Source of the DNA: Chloroflexota bacterium
GTDB taxonomy: Bacteria; Chloroflexota; Dehalococcoidia; Lucifugimonadales; JADFKI01
Assembly: GCA_024648655.1 (NCBI GenBank)
Contig: JAGGDZ010000168.1
Coordinates: 1-9,024 of the forward strand
DNA: 9,024 nt
Reading direction: 5' to 3'
This document shows positions 1-5,966 of the stretch, piece by piece. The notes beneath the pieces are model-generated. The model saw only the letters and a list, made by a program, of their open reading frames with translations, was not told the DNA's origin and searched no databases. Positions within the stretch are counted from its first letter, which is position 1. Every line of letters starts with the position of its first letter. The position numbers and the translations under genes are program-made.

Positions 1-720
1 GATCTGAGCAGCGCGGACTTCCGGGGTGCTATATTCAAAGGCGCTAATCTCGACCGAGCAATAGTGGTGGAAGCACTGTTCAGGTCTCCTCAGAACTCCG
101 GAAACATGTTCCGTAGCACAAAACTGACAAATGTCACCTTTGATGTTGGCGCGTTGTTGATTGGCGTCAGCTTCATCAGCGCAGACCTTTCAGGTTCCAG
201 CTTAATAAACGCCGATCTTTCGGGAGCCGATTTCAGAAACGCGAACATAACTGACACCAACTTCAGCGGCGCCGATTTCGGGAAAGCCCAGATGAAGAAC
301 GTGAACCTGAAGGATGCTGAGATCGACCGCAATACGGACTTTGAGGAAGCGGATCTGAGTGGCGCTGACCTGACCGGCATGGATCTTATCAACTGCAAAT
401 TCGAAAAGGCCGATTTGGAAGACGCAATCCTCAAGGAGGGCACATTCGAGAGATGCGACTTCAAGGAGGCGAACCTCAGTGATGCGGATCTCGTAGATGC
501 CAAGTTTATAGACTCCGACCTTGCCGAGGCAGACTTCGACGGGGCGGACTTAGAAGATACAGAATTTGATAACTCTGATCTAGAAGATGCCACAAATATG
601 AACAAAGCAGAAAACGTACGTGAAGTTCGCTGGGATGACACTGTCTGTCCAGACGGGACGGAAAGTGATGACCATCCAGGCGATAGTTGCCATCCCGGAC
701 ACATCATCCCACGCCCATAG
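1..720 (+). CDS. Pentapeptide-repeat protein, 5' end outside the window
   Basis: The reading frame is open from base 1 to a TAG at 718-720, giving 239 visible residues, so the true start lies upstream. A GTG at 64 is in frame, but the repeat already runs through the residues before it (DLSSADF, GAIFKGANL), so it is not the start. Residues 1 to about 198 are pentapeptide repeats of the A(D/N)LXX type, for example ADLSGADL and ANLSDADL, which fold as a right-handed quadrilateral beta-helix. The register is loose around residues 22-60. The visible repeats are rich in Asp and Glu. The tail (199-239) leaves the repeat pattern and contains W211 followed by DTVCPDGTESD and a second Cys (C230), a W..T.CPDGT..D...C arrangement I have seen at the ends of other pentapeptide proteins. 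The function is unknown; some family members mimic DNA and bind gyrase, but nothing here shows that. It faces sucD tail to tail. Confidence 0.9.
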   Translation, partial: DLSSADFRGAIFKGANLDRAIVVEALFRSPQNSGNMFRSTKLTNVTFDVGALLIGVSFISADLSGSSLINADLSGADFRNANITDTNFSGADFGKAQMKNVNLKDAEIDRNTDFEEADLSGADLTGMDLINCKFEKADLEDAILKEGTFERCDFKEANLSDADLVDAKFIDSDLAEADFDGADLEDTEFDNSDLEDATNMNKAENVREVRWDDTVCPDGTESDDHPGDSCHPGHIIPRP

Positions 721-775
721 CCCCATTCATGGGACAAAGGCAATGGGACAAGGCGAACGAGCCAAGTAGATAACC

Positions 776-808
776 AACGGCGGTTGAGCGAGGAGTTCAG
801 CCGCCGTT
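776..808 (-). terminator. Hairpin at the 3' end of sucD, candidate terminator
   Basis: Bases 776-787 (AACGGCGGTTGA) pair with 797-808 (TCAGCCGCCGTT) across a 9-nt loop, giving a 12-bp stem with a single wobble or mismatch. It overlaps the sucD TAA (807-809) and lies between two convergent genes, so it could end transcription from both sides. The sequence after the stem has no clear T-run on either strand, so it is not a textbook intrinsic terminator. Confidence 0.5.
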
Positions 809-1685
809 ATGCGTTGATGACCTGCCGAAACGTGCTGCCAATCTCGCCGGGACCCGGGACAATGGCGACTCCCGCTAATGCGAGCGCCTTCTCCTTCTCT
901 TCAGCGCGAGCGGCTCTGCCTGTGATGACCGCGCCCGCGTGTCCCATGCGCTTGCCCGGTGGGGCGCTGCGCCCGGCGATAAACGCTGCCATGGGCTTCT
1001 TGAAGTCGCTACCGATGTACTCTGCCGCTTCCTGTTCCCTAATGCCGCCAATCTCGCCAATCATCACGACGCCATCAGTATAATCGTCGTCGTTGAACTT
1101 CTTGAGGATGTCCACGAAAGACGAGCCGTTGATCGGGTCGCCTCCGATGCCAACGCAAGACGACTGTCCGATGCCCAGATCGGTGAGCTGGCTGACAGCC
1201 TCATAGGTGAGTGTGCCACTGCGGGATACGACGCCAATTCTGCCGGGTGTGTGGATGTTGCCGGGCATAATGCCCACCTTGACATTCGCGCCGGGCGTAA
1301 TCATGCCGGGGCAGTTGGGGCCGATGAGCGTTACTGGCTTGTCGCGGATATAGCGTTTCACGGCGATGGTGTCCATTATCGGGATGCCCTCGGTGATGCA
1401 GGCGATGGTGGGAATGCCCGCGTCAACCGATTCGACAATGGCATCAGCGGCGAATGGTGGTGGTACGAATATAAGAGCGCAGTTCGCCTGCGTCTCATCC
1501 ACAGCCTGCCTGACAGTGTTGAACACAGGAACATCACCGTCGAAGACCTGCCCACCCCGTCCCGGCGTTACTCCGGCGACCAAATTGGAGCCGTACTCAC
1601 GGCATCGTAGGGCGTGGAAGCTGCCCTCTCGGCCCGTAATGCCCTGCACGAGCAGACGCGTATTCTCGTCAACAAGGATTCCCAT
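807..1685 (-). CDS. sucD: Succinyl-CoA synthetase alpha subunit (ADP/GDP-forming)
   Basis: This 292-aa protein is the alpha subunit of succinate-CoA ligase, which carries the phosphohistidine intermediate and the CoA site in the TCA-cycle reaction succinyl-CoA + NDP + Pi to succinate + NTP + CoA. Length and domain order match the family. The N-terminal CoA-binding Rossmann domain has QGITGREGSFH (14-24) and VTPGRGGQ (39-46). IGPNCPGMITPG is at 121-132. The ligase domain carries GEIGG (210-214), whose Glu stabilises the phosphohistidine, and KRMGHAGAV (245-253) with the active-site His249. The start ATG at 1685 has AAAGGA about 12 nt upstream, which is a little long. Its partner sucC is on the same strand but 2.8 kb away, with three other genes between. 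The nearest upstream gene is the VOC protein, with a 63-nt gap. The product is probably cytoplasmic and pairs with the SucC encoded here. Confidence 0.97.
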   Translation of the reverse strand: MGILVDENTRLLVQGITGREGSFHALRCREYGSNLVAGVTPGRGGQVFDGDVPVFNTVRQAVDETQANCALIFVPPPFAADAIVESVDAGIPTIACITEGIPIMDTIAVKRYIRDKPVTLIGPNCPGMITPGANVKVGIMPGNIHTPGRIGVVSRSGTLTYEAVSQLTDLGIGQSSCVGIGGDPINGSSFVDILKKFNDDDYTDGVVMIGEIGGIREQEAAEYIGSDFKKPMAAFIAGRSAPPGKRMGHAGAVITGRAARAEEKEKALALAGVAIVPGPGEIGSTFRQVINA

Positions 1686-1748
1686 CGGTTAGATATGTCC
1701 TTTCAATTAGCCTATTTGATCTCTGTTCGATCCGGTCCTGTTCCCTAA

Positions 1749-2168
1749 TCAGCACTCCGGTTGGTCGTAATTCACCATCCAGTTTACGCCGAACCTGTCG
1801 GTGCATGAGCCGAAGTAGGAGCCCCAGAACATGTCCATCATCGGCATCGCAACTCTGCCGCCGTCCGATAGACCGGCAAAGACTCTGTCCGCATCTTCCT
1901 TGCTTTCGGGGCTGACGCTCACCTGCACGTTGCTTCCTGTGATGGGAGTCGCTCCGAATGCGGCGGGCACATCACTTCCCATCAGGACGCTATCTCCTAT
2001 CGGGAACGAGACGTGCATGATGTTGTCCATCTCTTCTTCACGCACGCCCATGCCAGGAGGTCCGTCACGAAAAGTCTGAAGAATTTCAAAGTCTCCACCG
2101 AATACGGAGCGATAGTAATCGAATGCCTCACGGCAATTTCCATCAAAGTTCAAGTACGGATTAAGCAT
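1749..2168 (-). CDS. PhnB-like VOC (glyoxalase/bleomycin resistance) family protein
   Basis: This 139-aa protein belongs to the vicinal oxygen chelate superfamily, in the PhnB-like branch (formerly annotated '3-demethylubiquinone-9 3-methyltransferase domain'). Visible hallmarks are the opening LNPYLNFDGNCREAFDYYRSVFGG (residues 2-25), the middle strand block IMHVSFPIGDSVLMGSD (50-66), and the closing MFWGSYFGSCTDRFGVNWMVNY (113-134), which is the usual PhnB C-terminal signature. Such proteins are small cytoplasmic betaalphabetabetabeta dimers. Substrates are mostly unknown, and some do not bind metal, so no reaction is assigned. The start ATG at 2168 has a good AGGAG about 7 nt upstream (near 2173-2178). 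It lies 135 nt after the selenoprotein gene, beyond a hairpin, and 63 nt before sucD. A role linked to either neighbour cannot be read from the sequence. Confidence 0.9.
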   Translation of the reverse strand: MLNPYLNFDGNCREAFDYYRSVFGGDFEILQTFRDGPPGMGVREEEMDNIMHVSFPIGDSVLMGSDVPAAFGATPITGSNVQVSVSPESKEDADRVFAGLSDGGRVAMPMMDMFWGSYFGSCTDRFGVNWMVNYDQPEC

Positions 2169-2218
2169 TTGCTCTCCTATCTCAAGGCGTGGTCATCATT
2201 CCGGATACATAAGGGTAC

Positions 2219-2253
2219 ACAGCCGCCCCGACAATCTGTCAAGAGGCGGCTGT
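2219..2253 (-). terminator. Long hairpin after the selenoprotein gene, candidate terminator or attenuator
   Basis: ACAGCCGCC (2219-2227) and GGCGGCTGT (2245-2253) form a perfect 9-bp stem. Inside it, GACA (2230-2233) and TGTC (2237-2240) can form a second 4-bp stem closed by a 3-nt loop, with an asymmetric internal loop between the two. It lies in the 135-nt gap between the selenoprotein stop codon (2304) and the VOC start (2168). On the minus strand the stem is followed by GTACCCTTATG and not by a T-run, so strong intrinsic termination is doubtful. It could equally stabilise the 3' end of the upstream mRNA. Confidence 0.45.
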
Positions 2254-2303
2254 TCTATTCAGGGGCTAATTCTCTGAAATGCCGGGTATGGGACGCCAAA
2301 TCC

Positions 2304-3944
2304 TTAAGGCATGTACTGGTCAATGCCGACTGTCGATGCGCCTTCACCTGTGGGCATGACAAGCGTCTTGGCCCGGTCTGCACCTACTACCACTATGAAC
2401 CAGCGGTCAACGTCTTCGAGAAGTGGCACTTCAATGTCCAGTCGTTCCTGCTCGGTCTTGTTCTTCAGCCACTGCCATTGCTGCCCAACTCTGGCATCGT
2501 CGATTGGCATGTAGTGGCTCATCTTCCCCAGGCTCATGTTAGCGTGGTGGTGGATGAACTGCTTTGCCTCCTGCTTTGAGTAGCCTTCGCCTCCAACGGG
2601 TCGCGCGACATCCGGCGGCATGAATATCAGCCGTTCATTGGTATGACGCGTTCCCATGCCCCTGGTGCCGAAGGTGCTGCCGTAGGCAATCGTCTTAAGC
2701 AGGTCGTCCGCCTCGGTATTGCCTTGGTCCTGCACGTCTAGCTCACCATCAGTGATGAATACGCTGACGGCGCTCTCGTCTGCACGGAAGCCTTGGTTCA
2801 CATGGAATGGCTCCCAAGGCGACATCTCTTCATTCTCCGCGATACAGTGGACAAACTTGCGTGTCGTGCCGATAGTGTCCATGTCCATCTGACCAGGATA
2901 CCAATATCCTAGGTTGCGGAGGCACAGCGAGAACGCGCGCCCAATGGTAATGTTAACCTCGTTGTCACGTCCTGGACCAAGCCCTGAGCGCGGGTTGATG
3001 CCGAGTTCCTTTACGATGGGACCATTGACGACCAGCATTGGCGCGTGCGGACTGGTGGACATCAGCAGAGACTTGCCGCCGTGCTCACCGACTTCCGACA
3101 GCGCTTTGACCGCGGCGATGATAACTGGCATTTGTTCGGGCTTGGCGCCTGCCATAGCAGCGTTTATTGCTATCTTCTCAACGGTAGCCAGCCCAAAGCC
3201 GGGCGGCATGTCGCATACCAAGTCATATCGATCAAGTCCAGTACCCTCAACTAGGTTTGTGACTGCTTCCTCCGTCGGTGGGTGCAGAACCATTGCGTCG
3301 CCCCAGTCGCGCAGGAGCCACTGCTCATTCATCTTGAGGATGGCGTCCCAGCGGTCTTCGCCCTCGAATCGCTCGACGGCGGTCGCGTCGTCGCGCTCTC
3401 GGCGGCCATGCGCCTTGTCAACGGTAAGCACTTCGATGATGTCGTCGATGACTGCTTCAGTCTGACTTACGCACAACTCCGGTGCGAGGTTTCGGTATAT
3501 TCGAGGCACGATAACAAACTGCAAGTCCGGCATGGCGAACGCGCGCGAACTTGCGATGGCGTCCTCTTCAAAGCGTCCGGATACGATTGGAATGGCGGGC
3601 TTGCCCGTCTTCTCAATCTCGATCATGTCGTGGACCATCCACGACGCACACGTCCCTCAGTCGGCTGTGGCGCCGATGACGACGTCACACTCCTTTGCTG
3701 CCTGTTGCACGATGGGTGGCGGCGCAGGATAGTTGCCGCCTGTATAGAAGTTGACCTTCACGTTGCTGAAGCGCTCTTGCAGCATTTCGCCAGTGCGGTT
3801 CAGGGCTAGGTCGCCGCCGTGCGTGCCGGACCAGAGCAGTCCGACGGTCTTATTGTCGAGCGATTGGGGACGCTCGCTTATGGTCAGCGAGTTTATCAGG
3901 CCTCGCTGCTGGCCTATTGGGTTTAAGACTTCGAGCAGGTGCAT
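2304..3944 (-). CDS. UGSC-family selenoprotein, 546 aa, with Sec96 encoded by in-frame UGA
   Basis: The gene starts at ATG 3944, six bases after a strong AAGGAGG (3951-3957), and ends at TAA 2304-2306. Codon 96 is UGA (3657-3659) in D-U-G-T-C-A-S-W, the site that names the UGSC (seleno)protein family. Reading through gives 546 aa. Residues 31-172 fit that domain: KTVGLLWSGTHGGD (32-45), ECDVVIGATAD just before Sec96, then HDMIEIEKTGKPAIPIVS (105-122) and LQFVIVPRIYRN (141-152). Sec96 and Cys99 form a UxxC redox pair, so a thiol or other redox reaction is likely, but no substrate is known to me. Residues about 195-546 form a second region I cannot name. It has DLVCDMPPGFG (241-251), SPHAPMLVVNGP (298-309), IAENEEMSPWEPFHV (368-382) and a triple His at 465-467. 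No signal peptide or membrane segment is seen, so it is probably cytoplasmic. Standard translation would split it into a 95-aa and a 444-aa ORF, the latter starting falsely at Met103. A sequencing error or nonsense mutation is the alternative; the motif and the hairpin argue against it. Confidence 0.88.
3627..3645 (-). promoter_or_regulatory. Candidate bacterial SECIS stem-loop
   Basis: On the coding (minus) strand the 11 nt after the UGA are followed by GTCGTGGA (3645-3638), a UGG loop (3637-3635) and TCCACGAC (3634-3627), a perfect 8-bp stem. The loop begins 19 nt after the UGA and has G in its second position, which agrees with the general model of bacterial SECIS elements: a stem-loop directly downstream of the Sec codon, within the coding region, read by SelB. 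It overlaps the codons for residues 100-106. Confidence 0.75.
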
Positions 3945-3986
3945 TATGTGCCTCCTTCTGGGCGACTACTGGTGTTTCTCGTCGGT

Positions 3987-4469
3987 TTAGTTGCTGTCGT
4001 CGGGCATAGGAGGCGGTTCATTAAAGGGTTCGCCTCTGCGCTCATGCTCAATACGCCTAGCGTTCCACGCGCTCCATTGCACATACATCTCATTCGCACC
4101 CTCGGCTCTTCCCTCGGCTCTTCCCTCAGCTCTTCCCTCAGCTCTTCCTTCGGCTTGGGCTCTAGCCCTAGCTCTAGCTATTACTTTTTCACGGGAACTT
4201 CGCAGCAGTACCATCAAGAACCTCCCTACATCTACCAAGATTACGCTTGTGATTAACCAGAGCGGAACTAATCCGCTCATTTTCAACCCCATCGTCACCG
4301 CGCAGCCGCTGTACCCAACCTCAGCGCAGTTGTCTCTATCCGACAAGAATACTACAACACCCCATATCGCAACCTGTGCGATAAGGAGCCAAAAATAGAA
4401 TGGACGAAGTTCACGAAGGATACTGAGCATATCCTCGCGCTCATCTTCGGGCGTTTCATCATCGGCCAT
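3987..4469 (-). CDS. Small membrane protein with GRAE tandem repeat, function unknown
   Basis: This 160-aa protein is not one I recognise. After an acidic N-terminus (DDETPEDERED, 3-13), a first hydrophobic helix spans about residues 22-42 (PFYFWLLIAQVAIWGVVVFL) and a second about 65-90 (SGLVPLWLITSVILVDVGRFLMVLL). Two Cys (48 and 56) lie in the loop between them. From about residue 95 the chain turns into an alternating charged stretch, ARARAR followed by repeats of AEGR, probably an extended helix. It ends in WSAWNARRIEHERRGEPF and a Pro-rich tail (EPPPMPDDSN). The start ATG at 4469 has only a weak AGGT about 13 nt upstream. It begins 20 nt after the sucC stop and ends 42 nt before the selenoprotein start, so it is probably translated from the same transcript. 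The repeat is encoded by 12-bp DNA units that could vary in number. Confidence 0.75.
   Translation of the reverse strand: MADDETPEDEREDMLSILRELRPFYFWLLIAQVAIWGVVVFLSDRDNCAEVGYSGCAVTMGLKMSGLVPLWLITSVILVDVGRFLMVLLRSSREKVIARARARAQAEGRAEGRAEGRAEGRAEGANEMYVQWSAWNARRIEHERRGEPFNEPPPMPDDSN
4101..4148 (-). repeat. Four tandem 12-bp units inside the membrane-protein gene
   Basis: On the plus strand the units are CTCGGCTCTTCC at 4101-4112 and 4113-4124, then CTCAGCTCTTCC at 4125-4136 and 4137-4148, with a degenerate fifth (TTCGGCTTGGGC) at 4149-4160. They encode repeats of Ala-Glu-Gly-Arg. Immediately beyond, at 4161-4178, is a separate 6-bp repeat (TCTAGC, CCTAGC, TCTAGC) encoding Ala-Arg units. Unit length is a multiple of three, so gain or loss of copies keeps the frame. 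Confidence 0.9.
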
Positions 4470-4489
4470 AATAGTATCAAATACCTATT

Positions 4490-5668
4490 CTATATGTTGG
4501 AAGCTGTGGAGCACGTCGCTGCTCGTATCGCTTCAGCCGCGCCGCTCAGATCGTCCACTAGAGTTACATCGAGGCTTGACTCAGACAGAATACGGCGGCC
4601 TTCGTCTGCGTTAGTGCCGAGCATTCGCACAACCATAGGTCGAATGGTGTGAGGTGCGCCTTCGGCCGCCATCAGGAATCCACGCGCCGCGACATCGCAG
4701 CGCAGGATGCCTCCGAATATATTCACGAGCACCAATTCGACAGACTTGTCGGAGAGCACGATGTTGAGTGCCTGCGCTACTTTGTCTTCGTCCGCGCCGC
4801 CGCCGATATCAAGGAAGTTTGCGGGCTTGGCACCACCGGACAGCACCACATCCATAGTTGCCATTGCAAGGCCGGCACCATTGACTATGCAGCCCACGCT
4901 GCCGTCAAGCTTCACATAGTTTATATCGTACTTGCGAGCCTCAACCTCACCTGCGTCTTCCTGCTCCGCGTCGTAAAACTCATCGAGGTCGCGGTGGCGG
5001 AACATCGCGTCGTCGTCGAAGTTGAGCTTGGCGTCAACTGCGAGAACGCGACCGTCGCCGGTAATCACAAGCGGGTTGATCTCCGCGAGCGAGCAGTCGT
5101 TCTCCTGGAACGCGCGGCAAAGGTTTTCGATGAGCGTTCCAACCGGGCGAACAAGCGAGCCATCAAGATTCAGTCCATAAGCAAGACCTCTACCCTGAAA
5201 TGGTTGAAAGCCAAGAACAGGATCAACAACTGCGCGAAGGATTTTCTCCGGGTTGCTGTCCGCGACTTCCTCAATCTCTATACCGCCTGCCTCGCTTGCG
5301 ATGACGACTACGCCCTCGGCGGCGCCGTCGATTACTGCGCCCAGATACAGCTCCTTGGCGACGTCAATCACTTCTTCAACTAGTACCTTGCGTACCGGAA
5401 CGCCCTCGGGCCCAGTCTGGAATGTAACAAGATTTGTGCCTAGTATGGAGTCGGCAAATTCAGCAGCCTCAACAGACGAGGAGACGATCTTCACGCCACC
5501 GGCCTTGCCTCGTCCGCCGGCATGCACTTGTGCCTTTACGATTGCTTTGCCACCGAGCGATTCGACCAGGTCCGCCGCCTCGTCCGGTGTTGAAGCTACG
5601 CCTCCTTCGGGTATGGGTACACCGTACTTGCTGAGAATATGCTTCGCCTGATACTCGTGAATTTTCAT
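4490..5668 (-). CDS. sucC: Succinyl-CoA synthetase beta subunit (ADP/GDP-forming)
   Basis: This 392-aa protein is the nucleotide-binding beta subunit of succinate-CoA ligase, which partners with SucD. The typical start MKIHEYQAKHIL fixes the initiation codon at 5668. An in-frame extension up to 5848 exists, but it runs through the tRNA gene and is rejected. The ATP-grasp domain is visible: QVHAGGRGKAGGVK (47-60) and EINPLVITGDG (196-206). The C-terminal ligase domain has CIVNGAGLAMATMD (260-273), NFLDIGGGAD (284-293) and LVNIFGGILRCD (314-325). All main family motifs are intact and length is normal (about 385-390 aa). GGAG lies 12 nt before the ATG. Upstream, 56 nt away, is the tRNA-Ser gene, and no obvious promoter lies between, so readthrough from the tRNA promoter is possible. 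Downstream is an unknown membrane-protein gene (20 nt) in place of the usual adjacent sucD. Confidence 0.97.
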   Translation of the reverse strand: MKIHEYQAKHILSKYGVPIPEGGVASTPDEAADLVESLGGKAIVKAQVHAGGRGKAGGVKIVSSSVEAAEFADSILGTNLVTFQTGPEGVPVRKVLVEEVIDVAKELYLGAVIDGAAEGVVVIASEAGGIEIEEVADSNPEKILRAVVDPVLGFQPFQGRGLAYGLNLDGSLVRPVGTLIENLCRAFQENDCSLAEINPLVITGDGRVLAVDAKLNFDDDAMFRHRDLDEFYDAEQEDAGEVEARKYDINYVKLDGSVGCIVNGAGLAMATMDVVLSGGAKPANFLDIGGGADEDKVAQALNIVLSDKSVELVLVNIFGGILRCDVAARGFLMAAEGAPHTIRPMVVRMLGTNADEGRRILSESSLDVTLVDDLSGAAEAIRAATCSTASNI

Positions 5669-5724
5669 CTGATGCTGTTGCTCCGTATCGCCGAATGTTG
5701 CCCAAGTAATGAGTATCGCATATC

Positions 5725-5812
5725 TGGCGGAGGGGACAGGATTCGAACCTGCGGTAGCTTTCACTACTCCTGTTTTCAAGACAGGTGCCTTCAACCGCTC
5801 GGCCACCCCTCC
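5725..5812 (-). tRNA. tRNA-Ser, anticodon UGA, with encoded CCA
   Basis: The acceptor stem GGAGGGG (5812-5806) pairs perfectly with CCCCTCC (5735-5729), followed by discriminator G (5728) and an encoded CCA (5727-5725). The D-arm begins GCCGAGCGG. The anticodon stem is CCTGT/ACAGG with loop CTTGAAA, so the anticodon is UGA, reading UCA. A long variable arm (about AGTAGTGAAAGCTACC) and the T-arm (GCAGG TTCGAAT CCTGT) complete a class II serine tRNA of 88 nt including CCA. Confidence 0.96.
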
Positions 5813-5847
5813 GCAATCGCGGTCGTACTCGCAGAACTCGCTGCCCA

Positions 5848-5853
5848 ATTATA
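5848..5853 (-). promoter_or_regulatory. -10 element (TATAAT) of the tRNA-Ser/sucC promoter
   Basis: The minus strand reads TATAAT, a perfect match to the sigma-70 consensus, 35 nt before the mature tRNA 5' end at 5812. This position would give a leader of about 28 nt. No convincing -35 hexamer is seen at 16-18 nt spacing (GGCAAG is the 17-nt candidate), so recognition may rest on the -10 element. Confidence 0.55.
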
Positions 5854-5966
5854 ACGCAAATGACCTTTAACTTGCCTGTACTGTTGATACGAGCGCTGAG
5901 TTCTGAGAAACTTTAATCAATTGCTCCAGACAAAATCTTGACGAAAGGGATGTAAGACAAGTAACT

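Noticed and set aside
90..743. 217-aa minus-strand ORF opposite the pentapeptide gene
   Set aside because: It is Ser/Arg-rich low-complexity translation antisense to the periodic repeats, a shadow frame with no family resemblance.
729..751. Direct repeat ATGGGACAA at 729-737 and 743-751
   Set aside because: Two short copies 14 nt apart with no context. This could be chance, and nothing suggests an attachment or binding site.
2304..3638. 444-aa ORF as a complete gene
   Set aside because: Its Met is an internal residue (Met103) just after the UGTC motif, and the homologous N-terminal half continues in the same frame beyond the UGA.
4101..4178. Short tandem repeats as a CRISPR-like array
   Set aside because: The units are 12 and 6 bp, directly adjacent without spacers, and in frame inside a coding region.
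5725..5812. tRNA with a 'UGA' anticodon beside a UGA-decoding gene, possibly tRNA-Sec
   Set aside because: The anticodon 5'-UGA-3' reads the serine codon UCA, whereas tRNA-Sec has 5'-UCA-3'. The acceptor stem has 7 pairs and the D-arm is ordinary, so this is tRNA-Ser.
4490..5848. 452-aa version of sucC
   Set aside because: The extra 60 residues translate the tRNA gene and its leader. The family N-terminus MKIHEYQ begins exactly at 5668.
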